A stretch of 64,000 bases of DNA from Diphasiastrum complanatum. Taxonomy: Eukaryota > Streptophyta > Lycopodiopsida > Lycopodiales > Lycopodiaceae. The DNA lies in contig CM055092.1 in assembly GCA_029204225.1 (NCBI GenBank), forward strand, positions 38,263,800 to 38,327,799. Reading direction: 5' to 3'. Position numbers and translations under genes: made by a program. Position 1 is the first letter of the stretch. Each line of letters begins with the position of its first letter. Under the pieces are notes generated by a model. That model was not told where the DNA came from, made no database searches, and was given only the letters and a program-made list of their open reading frames with translations. Positions 44,504 to 53,789 of the stretch are shown one piece after another.

Positions 44504-44678
44504 AGATTAACTACATCTAATCATTCTATTTGGATTTTTTCTTTTAGAAGCAAGTGAAAGATTAACTTCATCTAATCATTCTTTTTGGATTTTTCCTTTT
44601 AGAAGCAAGTGAGAGATTAACTTCATCTAAATAATCTATTTGGATTTTTCCTTCTAGAAGCAAGTGAGAGATTACTTC
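44504..44678. repeat. 55-bp tandem repeat, three units
   Basis: AGATTAACTTCATCTAA-type starts lie at 44504, 44559, 44614 and 44669. Each unit also has TTTGGATTTTT and TAGAAGCAAGTGA. Units differ by a few bases; non-coding. Confidence 0.9.
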
Positions 44679-44754
44679 AAAGTATCGTGGCACTCATCCT
44701 ATTGCTCAATATTTATTGGCCAAACTATACTTGAAGTGTCATAAGGGTCAAAGA

Positions 44755-45178
44755 TTAAAGCATTTCCAAAAAACACTTTAAAGAGTTTACCTCTCGTACT
44801 CTTGGATTCTTTGTGTGCACTCCATTGGCCCAAATGTGATCGTTGACAATCCTCCTTGTCCGAATCCTAAGGCCTTTGCATTGTGTGCATGTACATGATA
44901 TCCTCTCATTATATTCTGGTTGAAACTGGTCCAATAATCCAATTGCAAATTGCACAAATTCTTTCAGTGTCATTCAATCCAATCAAATGTCATTGTAAGA
45001 ATAAATTTGCAAGAAAAATTATACACTCATATTCAAATAACAAATAAAGTGCAATTGATGTCAATATCAATAACAATATATACTTGCTGTTGCGATCATG
45101 AGATGAATCGCTATCTGATGATGATGACATCGTCGATGACATATACACCCTGTAGCCAGCTACTCTATACCACATCAT
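44755..45178 (-). pseudogene. transposase-associated-domain-like fragment
   Basis: The frame 44755-44973 reads LKEFVQFAIGLLDQF, NERISCTCTQCKGLRIRTRR and IVNDHIWANG. This resembles the domain at the start of CACTA TNP2 proteins (Fl.fA, I.CPC..C, V..HL...G). A short upstream piece with a serine/aspartate-rich stretch is at about 45090-45178. It lies upstream of the SET-like exon on the same strand and may be its former 5' part. Confidence 0.5.
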
Positions 45179-45179
45179 A

Positions 45180-46189
45180 AGTAATCATTATGAGACCGTA
45201 TGTTCTCAACAAATATAATAAAATTTGTTAAAGACATGCCAACATCTAATCCATGTATATTCTACTCATGCTTAATGTAAATCTAATATTCTAGTAACAT
45301 TGCTATCAAGAAAATTGCTTTGGTGGGTCAACACATGACGAGCAATCAAAGTGAGGTTCATACTGACAAATGTTAGACATCAGTAGATAGTGCGTGCAGG
45401 CCTAATTTAAAGACCACATAGTAGTCAATGTTCGAAGCTCTCAGTTTAAACTCTTGTCTAAGATGAGTGATGATCTCAAGGTAAATCTCTTTGGATTGGC
45501 CTAGTGTGCCATGGTATCTCATGACGAGCAATATGCATTTGCCCTTTCTATCTATGGTTGCTTTGTATGCAAGAAATCATATACTAGATAACACACCATT
45601 GATCAACATCTTTATTACAATGCCAAAAGATATTTCAACTAATTACTATGATTTCATATAAGGTTATATAGGTCACACACCAACAATTAAAAAGAATATC
45701 ACTAAGGTCCTCAAGATAACATAAATGCTTTTGATCATGAATCTAAATGATCCCATGCAACGATTTAAGAGGCCACATGACAAAAGCAACAAAAAATTAT
45801 TTGACCATGTAATTATGTCATATAATTATATCAAATCTATGACACCTAGACTATTAATAAACTAAATGTTTTATGATCACCTATTTGACATAATATTGTG
45901 TCATAAAATCTTAAAAAACTTGTCAAATTACTTGTTTAATAATAATATGTACGGTTTCTTATCTCATGGTTTTGTCTTGTATGTCAAATCTCAAGAAAAA
46001 TAAAATTTATAACAATATAAAACTAGTTTTAACAATTAAATACTACCATAATGATCTTTGAGTTGATTTTTTTACATTCCATCATATTAAAAAATATATT
46101 TTATGTAAAATCCTACAATAAAATATTCTCATAAAATCTAGAAAAGATTATGAGAATATTGAATGACATTTGAAGCATGCAAGCCCATG
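45180..46189. other. no gene seen; AT-rich
   Basis: About 1 kb with long AT runs and no coding motif on either strand. It separates the transposase-associated fragment from the 46.2-kb unit. Confidence 0.5.
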
Positions 46190-46230
46190 TGGGAGACCCT
46201 CTCACGTGCCAAGAGAGGAAAAAAAAAACA

Positions 46231-46310
46231 CGTGGATTATCCACGCATGGATAACTTTTGCATGGATAATCCACGCGAAACTTGAATGCCAATAAAATGG
46301 CATGTCCACG
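46231..46310. repeat. left cluster of palindromic motifs
   Basis: CGTGGATTATCCACG (46231-46245) and CATGGATAATCCACGC (46261-46276), then a half site TGTCCACGAGC near 46302. Same motif family as the right cluster. Confidence 0.85.
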
Positions 46311-46619
46311 AGCATTCTTGCTCCTCTTCTTTTCCTTTCAAGTTTTATAGGTTTTCTAATCTAGTGTTTAGTGCTCTTGCTTGCTATTGCTCTTCTAAGC
46401 TCTATAGATCTTGCTTGCTTGCTTGCTTGCTTTTGGTTGCTCTTCATTGCTAGTGATCTTGCTCTTGCTTTTGCTTGCTCTATTGATCTTCTTTGTTCTT
46501 GCTTACTATTAATCTATTGTTTTCTATTCATTGCTTACTCTTCTAATGTAAAAGTCTTCAATACTCTTTCACTCCCATTCTCCACTACTTTCTAACTTTT
46601 AAAGTTTTTCTTTGATACA

Positions 46620-47541
46620 ATGTCTTCAAGTGGTAGGTCAAGTGGAAGGTCAAGTGGGAGACCATCTAGGAGAAGAACTCGTGAGGAGCCCGAAGAATAT
46701 AATCAAGAGTGGTTTGAGAATCTATCTCCTCAACAAAGAGATAGAATCAAAAATCTTGTGTTATCTTCTTCGAGTGAATCATCCGAGAGAAGAGCTTCCG
46801 AAGATGTCCCTTCCCAAGAATCGTGTAGTGTGTATTATGATCTTAATCCATGTGGTGCAGTTATAAAAAATGCGCATGGCAATGTAGTTCATGCTCGTTT
46901 GCGTGATTTAGTTACTTTCTATTTTGGTAAATATTACATGATCGATTGGTCCTCCCAATCGCTTGAAGACAAAAATAAAATAATAGAGACTTTGTATTCT
47001 GAATTCCCTCAATCCAATGCTTTTACTAGGACTTGGGCCTTGAATACAATGTGCCTTTGGATTCGAAACAAAAGGCAATTGATGAGAAGAGCCGTGAGGA
47101 ATCCCAAGACTCCCATGAAGCCTGGATGGTGCTCCAAAAGGGATTGGAGGAAGGTGAAAAGGGAATTGTTGCAAAACAATCCCCAAAAGTATGAACAACA
47201 ACGTAGGGCTGCCGCCGAGAAGCTCTTAAAATATGGCCAAAGTCACTTGGTATTGGGAGGAAGGGGCAATCTAGAGGCCCAATTTGTAAGTGCAATATTT
47301 TTTAATATGATTCTATTTTTGTAGTGAGATTGTTAATGTTTTTTATTGCTAAACTATGTTTTTTTGTTGAATGTAGCTTAGTGATTTTGGAAGACACATG
47401 ACCGCCGCGGAGTACAAGCAAGGTTACGATCATGGATATGCCGGTCTTAAGTCTTTTATGGAATCCCATGGATTCAATATAATGTTTTGGCATCACATCA
47501 TTCTTGCAAAAATTTTGGATGCATATATTTTTAATCCATGA
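46620..47541 (+). CDS. intact two-exon gene, plant transposase-accessory-like protein
   Basis: Exon 1 is 46620-47285 (222 codons). A 91-bp intron has GTAAGT at its 5' end and TGTAG at its 3' end. Exon 2 is 47377-47541 (54 codons and TGA). Phase 0; 276 residues, no internal stop. Residues 1-25 are Ser/Arg-rich, about 60-70 acidic and Ser-rich. About 95-220 forms a helical, basic, Trp-rich domain (LVTFYFGKYYMIDW, TRTWALNTMCLWIRNKRQLM, GWCSKRDWRKVKREL, KYEQQRRAAAEKLLKYGQSH), which resembles the plant Ptta/En/Spm Transposase_24 pattern. Exon 2 adds YKQGYDHGYAGLKSFMESHG. A (CTTG)n-rich stretch precedes the ATG. Inferred role: binding the flanking palindromes, as TNPA does. A domesticated host gene is the alternative. 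Confidence 0.65.
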
Positions 47542-47544
47542 ATG

Positions 47545-47690
47545 CAAATGTATAGTCTATTGAATGCACATCTATTGATTGCAAATGTATCTATTGATGT
47601 ATTCAATGCAATGTATAGTCTATTTAATGCACATCTATGCAATGCAAATGTATCCATTGATGAATTCAATGCAATGTATCTATTTTAGCA
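47545..47690 (+). repeat. 63-bp imperfect tandem repeat after the gene
   Basis: TATAGTCTATTGAATGCAC at 47551 recurs as TATAGTCTATTTAATGCAC at 47614. Shorter words (ATGCAAATGTAT, ATTCAATGCAATGTAT) repeat through the block. It lies directly after the stop codon, in the likely 3' untranslated region. Confidence 0.75.
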
Positions 47691-48154
47691 CATGATTTGC
47701 ATGCTAGAATGCACAATAAAAAGTAATGGAAATAAATAACACATTAAGTTATCAACTAAATATCAAATGAATCAAAATAAATGTGAATTTACATTTACTA
47801 TTGTATCTTCATTGTTTTGCAATCTTTGCTTTTCCTTTTGCATGCACTTGATCTTTGAATCCTTTGCAATGAAAGCTCATTTTTCATATCCAAACCTACA
47901 TCACAAACAAAAAAGATCTTAAAACTTATGATCACAAAACACATATTATTAACATCCATCAATGAACTAAAAATCCTAAATACTATCAATCTTCTCACTC
48001 ACATTCATTCTCATCTCATTCTCACTCCCATCTATACTCTCTTTTTCTCTCTCTCACACAACACAAAAATAGAAAGTCACCTCTAGTTTCGGAGCAAACC
48101 ACATTTTGGTTCGCGCCAAACGTTTTTTTTTTGGACAAAAAATTTTGCGTCTTT

Positions 48155-48560
48155 CCACGTGGATATAAAAAAAAATTTATCCACCCGGTATTCATGGCCT
48201 CAACTCTCTGGATTTTGCGTGGATAAAGCGAATTTTGACTGGATAATCCACGCGTGGATAATTATCCACGCAGTATCCACGCAAAAGCCGAGACTTTTTT
48301 ATTTTATTTTTACTATGGCGTGGATTATCCACGCGAAATTAGAATTCCTATTTCTGGCTCCGGGTGTCAAAGGTTTGTCCGGCTGCCGGTAGTCGGACTT
48401 GGCATGGATAATCCACGCGTGGATAATCCACGCATTTTGAATTTCATGACATCCGGTCGATCTGCTGCCGGAAAAGACATTTGCGTGGAACATACACGCG
48501 TGAATAATCCATGCGCTTGTATGCAAGCGTATATTCACGCCAATCCACGGCTATATCCAC
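48155..48560. repeat. right cluster of palindromic motifs
   Basis: Copies include CCACGTGGAT (48155), GGATAATCCACGCGTGGATA (48241), the perfect 20-bp palindrome GCGTGGATAATTATCCACGC (48252-48271), GCGTGGATTATCCACGC (48318), GCATGGATAATCCACGC (48402), GCGTGGATAATCCACGC (48417), and diverged forms near 48483, 48500, 48530, 48543 and 48554. Some overlap head to tail through a shared CACGCGTG. Confidence 0.9.
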
Positions 48561-48593
48561 GCGAATTTTTTTTTGCCCGCACGTCCTCCTTTA

Positions 48594-49787
48594 AATAGAA
48601 TCATTTTGTCGTTGGGTCTTCGGAAGTCCAACTACAAAATCCATAGATATGCTTTCCCATTTCTTATATGGGATATCTAACGGATGCAACAAACCACCAA
48701 CCTTATGGCGTTCAGCCTTTGCTAGTTGACAGGGCTTGCATTTAACAACATATGACTCGACATATGGCTTGAGCTTTGGCCAATAAAATTCTCTCTTAAC
48801 CAAGTCCAGAGTCCTGTGTATACCAGGATGTCCTGCACAGGGTATGTCATGACATTCAAACAAAATCTTTCGTTTGAGCTCATCATCACCAGGTACACAA
48901 ACTTTTCCATTCCAGAATAGTAATCCATCTCGAATGGTGAATTGTTCCACAATCTTCTTATCTTTCTTAGTTAGTTGAGTCCCCTATGTTTTTGACTCAA
49001 CACTGTCCACATTTCTTCCGGTCTGAACAATGTTCCAAATGTGACCAAAATGGGAATCTGGTTTATATTTTCCTCTTAACGAAAAATATAGATTCGTAGA
49101 AATCTGGGTGAATGACAGCTCGTTCGGTTCACCGAGCCGACTAAGAGCATTTGCAACTTCATTAGAGCTGTCTCTTATGTAACGGATTTCATGATCAAAT
49201 TCTTGCATCAATTCATCCCATCGACCTTTTCTCCCGCAAAGATCATGTTGATTACAAAAATACTTAAGAGGCTGGTGATCTGTATACACTACAAGCTAAC
49301 TACCATACAAGTAGTGTCTCCAGGTTTTAAGTGCATGGATTATAGCAAACAATTCTTTTTCCTGCGTAGTATAACGCAACTGAAGACCAGTGAATTTTTT
49401 GCTTTCAAATGCTAGTGGCCTATCCATTTGTAATATAACTGCTCCAACTGCAACATCACTTGCGTTTGTTCTCACGATGTAAGGTAAATTTGGATTTGCA
49501 ATTTGGAACACGGGAGCTGAAACAATCATTGTTTTAAGTTTCTCAAGACACTGATTCAATTCCTCGTTCCAAACAACAGGCGGACTAGGTTGATTCTTCT
49601 TTTTCTTTTTATTAACCATTTCTTTTGTCAAATTATTAAGCGATGCTGCTAACTTAGCATAATCCTCAATAAATCTCTTGAAGAAAAGTGTAAAACCTAA
49701 AAAAGACTTTACCTGTCTCACAATTTTCCTTATCAGAGTGTGCAATGGAAGCGTGGTGGGCCCATAACCCACAAGTCTCAGGATCAA
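48594..49787 (-). pseudogene. gypsy integrase/RNase H/RT, second and deleted copy of element C
   Basis: The minus strand carries the integrase zinc finger (CAGHPGIHRTLDLVKREFYW, CKPCQLAKAERHK), RNase H (MYTDHQPLKYFCNQHDLCGR, VANALSRLG) and the RT/RNase H join (IVRQVKSFLGFTLFFKRFIE, VVWNEELNQCLEKLKTM, VRTNASDVAVGAVILQMDRP, in which the RNase H Asp of TDAS is now Asn). At about 49725 the RT jumps straight to leader sequence, so most of RT plus protease and gag are missing. The left end is cut at 48594. Confidence 0.85.
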
Positions 49788-49793
49788 AACCTG

Positions 49794-49955
49794 GCTCTGA
49801 TACCACTATAAGAGAAGCTCCTTAGATCTTGCTTACAAATCCTAAACACAGAAGGATAACACACTGTGGAGAAACCACCCAACCAGGTTAGAAGCATCCA
49901 ATCAACCTCTAGAACCCTCACTCCCCAGCCAAGGAACAAGAAGCATGAATGTAGA
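49794..49955 (-). repeat. primer site and partial 5' LTR of gypsy C, second copy
   Basis: The primer site TGGTATCAGAGC (minus strand, 49794-49805) is followed outward by LTR sequence matching 8201-8355. It is cut at 49955 after GTAGA, a candidate target site of the next element. Confidence 0.85.
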
Positions 49956-51052
49956 TGTTCACTTATTCACTGAATCTGTGAACACATTTTTCTCTTTTTG
50001 TTGTTTATCTCTATTGGATTACCTCTGTCGTTATGGTTTTTTGTGATTATTCTTCTTATTAGAACATTTACAGAGCAGAAGCAATATTCAAGGATGCATT
50101 ACGTATTTCCCAGCCTGTAAGTGGGTAACTCAAATCCGATACTCAGCTACATGCATACACTAGCCATGCAACCATCTACAGCTCAAACAGATCAGCATTC
50201 AGCACAGAGAGCAATCCTACTATTAACTACTGAATCAAAGAACACAAGAACTAGAATAGCTACTGAGACCAAAACCAGATTCAAGAAACAAGAAACAAGA
50301 TTTCTAACAGCATTTGACAATCTAGAAATCAAGAAACACAAATTACTTTATGCCTAAATTATCCAAGAACATCAAGAACTAGAATGTCAAGACTATGCAA
50401 GATTTACACCACATTTCTAGCCTCTATAGTTTACTTGAATGCTGATTTCTACAAGATTCCACAAGCAAGAATTGAAGCTAATCCACAACTAGGCAAGAAC
50501 AAGAAACAAAAATCTAGTTAATTCACAAGCAAGGAATCAAGCATGCTCATAGAAATATCACTCAAGATCATTGCCATGAACAAGGAGCTTAGTGATCTTC
50601 AAGAACTCATGGAGGATCCTCTTTTTTAGCTCAAGAGAACCTGAAAATACAATCAAAAGCTCCCTCACAAGAGAGGGGGGCCCTTAAATAAGCAAGAAGG
50701 CTGTCCATGTGGAGCCCATGTGGCAATTCCACTAAATTAGAAATTACATGTGGAATTTGCCCTTCCACTAGAGGTCACCATCAAAAGGTGGCTCACTCTT
50801 ACTATTTTAAGGGGGACTACATTTATTACAACTATTCAAGAAAATGTTACTAGCTCCTACATGGTCATTCCTTCTTTGGGATACACCACGTAGGCTCACA
50901 TAGTTAATCACTATCTTCTTAGCTAGTATTTCCTCGGCTCTCATGCTCGACTCTCAGCTTCTTCTGCTCTCTTTCTTCTAAGACCTCCTCGGTCATGGGT
51001 GAGAGATAACTTATGTCTTCAGCTTGGCTCGGCACTAGAAAATCAGCTAACA
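49956..51052 (-). repeat. candidate 3' LTR of the two-ORF element
   Basis: The plus strand begins TGTTCACTTATTC and ends ATCAGCTAACA, giving TGTT...AACA ends over 1,097 bases. On the minus strand it is preceded by AGGGGTGGATAA (51053-51064), a polypurine-like tract, so it is a 3' LTR for minus-strand genes lying to the right. It interrupts a gypsy LTR. No second copy was found in the window. TTATTTAAGGGCC near 50690 could be its TATA region. Confidence 0.6.
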
Positions 51053-51392
51053 TTATCCACCCCTAATCTGTTGTAGGACCCACTGCAACACCAGTGATGT
51101 CTTTCACTTGGCACTTGGAAAAGCATGGATTTTTGTTTGCTTCCGTAAAACCAGGTGCTCATTATCCGCAGAATTTATTCGCCAAAATTGGAAGTCCCTC
51201 AATTGGCCGCTACATACCAGCCCTCTTGAGCACTTCTTGTGAATCTTGTTTGCCTCGTCGACTCGTCGTCTGCTTTTGCTCGCTCATCTTCCGGCCCAGA
51301 GCTTAAAAAACTTGGAAGCAGAGCTTACTTCTGAAATTAAGGGGCCCCAGATATTCTCTTATTTTTTCTACGAAGCCCATTTCCTGCCAGTC

Positions 51393-52343
51393 TTACACCA
51401 TGGTCACATAGCGTGACGACATGAAGGCCGCTCTGTAGTATAGTCTGGCCATCATCTCATGGTCTTCTTCTGACTGCAGGGCTGTGTTTGGGCTTATCCT
51501 AATGGGATCCAAACCTCGATTCCAGAAACATTCTTGATGCATCAGGAAGGCCATGGATCTACAATACTCGACACTTTCCTGCACGCAGAGATCGGCACCT
51601 GACTTGTATTTGTGCCCGAAGTCTAGTAAGTGTAGCCTCAGATCATCCGAGGAGGTTCTCGCCATAATTCCCGAAATGACTAGCCAGTTTACTAACTCCA
51701 CTTGAGGCTTTTCCACTGGCCATGGGTTTCTACGTTTGAGCGGCATGTAAAAAGGATCCACTCGCTTCCATGTCGGTGCCCTCAAATATTCCTGGCGAAG
51801 CTTGCTATCCTTCAGGACTTTGCTCCGACATTCTGGCTGCCATTGTAGTGCGGCAACGATCTCGGCCCTGGTGGAGTATTGGCTTTGATCGATGTCTTCT
51901 TTGTCGCCCCTCATATTGGGAGGGTATTTTCTTTCAAATCGCTCTGATTCCCTTGTATTAGCCAGTTTACTTCTAGGCTGGGAAGGGAAAGTTGTCTTAC
52001 GCAGCTGGGGCGGCCTTGCTAGATAATCATCAAGGGCCTTGGTGCCCGTGTCTTTCTCTTTTGCTCGCTTGCTTGTCGACGGCTCACCTGCACCTGTGTC
52101 TGGCTTGGGCGAGAATCTTCTTGTCTCCGGTTGGTCAGCCAGGAAGTCATCATCGGCTCCAATGTCTGTGTTAGTTTCCGGAAGGTTGGGGATGGAGTGA
52201 TCTGGGGAGAGAGGTGCGGGGGTGAACGGTTTAGGAGGAGGCAAAAATAATAAGTTATACGCAACACCGGGGGAGTGGAGTTGTTGGAGGAACTCGTCCC
52301 GTCGGGCTTTGTGGGTGTTAGGTGGACCTTTTGATGGGCCCAT
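51393..52343 (-). CDS. unrecognised 316-residue protein (ORF B of the two-ORF element)
   Basis: A clean ATG-to-stop frame. The first 100 residues are Pro-, Asp- and Thr-rich and probably disordered. About 95-105 holds TKALDDYLAR. From about 150 the sequence looks folded and basic/aromatic: IDQSQYSTRAEIVAALQWQP, REYLRAPTW-like, VDPFYMPLKRRNPWPVEKPQ, LVNWLVISGIMARTSSDDLR, LCVQESVEYCRSMAFLMHQE, ARLYYRAAFMSSRYVTMV at the end. No membrane segment or known domain was recognised. It ends about 330 bases before the polypurine tract of the LTR at 49956-51052. A decayed relative is at 35.8-36.2 kb. It could be an element accessory protein or a captured host gene. Confidence 0.6.
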   Translation of the reverse strand: MGPSKGPPNTHKARRDEFLQQLHSPGVAYNLLFLPPPKPFTPAPLSPDHSIPNLPETNTDIGADDDFLADQPETRRFSPKPDTGAGEPSTSKRAKEKDTGTKALDDYLARPPQLRKTTFPSQPRSKLANTRESERFERKYPPNMRGDKEDIDQSQYSTRAEIVAALQWQPECRSKVLKDSKLRQEYLRAPTWKRVDPFYMPLKRRNPWPVEKPQVELVNWLVISGIMARTSSDDLRLHLLDFGHKYKSGADLCVQESVEYCRSMAFLMHQECFWNRGLDPIRISPNTALQSEEDHEMMARLYYRAAFMSSRYVTMV

Positions 52344-52520
52344 TATTTGACTAGGAGGTGATGAAGAAAGAGGAGATGGAAGAATTGGGTAAGTTGGAAT
52401 GAATGTTTTAGAAAAATTAAATGCGGGGTATGAGGAAGGGTTAAAGGTGGGAGGGGGTCAGAAAAATCTCATGGAAGCAGCAGCGGCTCTCTGGCCACCC
52501 GATCCTGAGCTACCATCTGA

Positions 52521-53519
52521 TCAGTGGGTTTGCCCGTCCTGATTCCCTGCTCCATCATTCCCATCATCGCGTGGCTTCGTTACATGAGCACCTGCTTGGG
52601 CCTTGCACACCGTGTCCCATAATTGGTTCACCTTGTCCAAGACTTGCTGTAGGGCCTTCGTTGTTTCTTCAAGCTGCTTTTGGGACTCCAAGATGATCTT
52701 CTCTTGTTTCGCCACAATGTTTTCAAAAAAAATTTTATCGGCCTCTCGCTCTTGGATCAGCCTTATGTATTTCTCCATCCGGATGGCTGAGGCCTGTGGG
52801 GCCTGGATTTGAATGTCCTCGAGCTTGACTGGAGGAGCATTGACTGTCATTGCACCCAATGATCCGTCTCGTACTTGGTTGATTTGGACCATCTGGTGCT
52901 TCAGTTGCTGCTGGACCTCTTCCAAGGTGGTTTTCTGCCCGGCCATCACGGATCTGCTTTCTACTGTCTCTTTTTTTTTTTTCTTTGGCCATCCTTTGAT
53001 ATCGTGCAATCTCTTGGTCTTGATGTTGGACCTTGCTCTCTAGAACTGGATGTTGGCTCACCAACCAATGCATGTGGTAGCTCATTTTAGATAGGCCAAT
53101 CATTGAGCGTTTGGCTGCTTTAGTGAGCTTTTTAGGGTTAGAGAGGGTTGGGTAATGATCTGGGGTGTGGGGTGGTGAGGCTAAACCAAAAAATAGGCAT
53201 GGTGTTAGAATTGAAGATGGAGGTGGAGGTGGAGGTGGAGGTGGAGGTGTCTGACTTCTTCCTGGCTGCTTCCCCTTTTTTGGTTTGTCATCACTTATCT
53301 CCATCAGATCCGCAGCATCAAAATATTGAGATGTGTCCAATATGTGGACTTCCTGGGCCTGGGCTGTTCCCGTGTCTTGGGGACTGGCTATCACCACTCC
53401 TCCCCCCCCCCCCCCACCAAAACTTGTGCCAGTGGTGATGTTGGTGGCATTGTCATTGTAATCAGTGTGGGTGGGCTGGTGGCCTCATCTGGCTTACTTG
53501 GGACTTGAGGTATTGTCAT
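52521..53519 (-). pseudogene. unrecognised coiled-coil protein (ORF A of the two-ORF element), frame broken at homopolymers
   Basis: Coding signal runs from ATG at 53517-53519 to 52521 in three frames. The first break is at a run of 14 G (minus strand, 53402-53415), the second at an A run at about 52970-52982. The N-terminal part is Pro/Thr-rich, then YFDAADLMEISDD, a run of ten Pro encoded by GGT/GGA repeats, AAKRSMIGLSKMSYHMHW, then a long charged helix (LEEVQQQLKHQMVQINQ; KQEKIILESQKQLEETTKAL) likely to form a coiled coil. Total about 333 residues if both breaks are sequence errors or slippage sites. Gag-like proteins often have such coils, but no gag motif or zinc knuckle is seen. Confidence 0.55.
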
Positions 53520-53720
53520 GTCAGAGTGGCCTCGGTTGAGATCTACTGGGTTGGGCTTCGGTTGAAATCTGATGGAGTGGCTTCGGTTGAGATCTGCTAG
53601 GTTGGGCTTCGGTTGAGATCTGATGGAGTGGCTTCAGTTGAGATGGGAAAGGTTGGGCTCCAATTGAGATCTAATGTAGTGGCTTCGGTTGAGATGGGAA
53701 GTGGCAGTGCAGAATGGTTT
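53520..53720 (-). repeat. leader repeats with the TCTCAACCGAAGCC motif
   Basis: On the minus strand AGATCTCAACCGAAGCC and variants recur about six times at 25-55 base spacing, forming units of about 55 bases just upstream of the ORF A start. A related motif (TCTCAACCGGAGC) fills 61540-62130. Confidence 0.85.
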
Positions 53721-53789
53721 GAAAAGTGTGGGGGAAGGGATGTATGAACGGGTTTGGAAAGGGAGTTATGTGGAAGATGGTTGTTGAGG

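Larger units (their letters stand above)
46190..48593 (+). mobile_element. putative DNA transposon with one intact gene and palindromic ends
   Basis: A two-exon gene (46620-47541) lies between two clusters of the near-palindrome GCGTGGATAATCCACGC: two full copies and a half site at 46231-46310, and about ten at 48155-48560. Left end words (CACGTGCC ... run of A ... CACGTGGAT) and the inverse of the right end (GACGTGCG ... run of A ... GCGTGGATA) look like weak terminal inverted repeats. This layout, clustered subterminal motifs on both sides of a gene for a DNA-binding-type protein, is that of CACTA-like transposons. CACTA termini and target duplication were not found, so the borders are estimates. 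The right border abuts truncated gypsy sequence. Confidence 0.55.
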
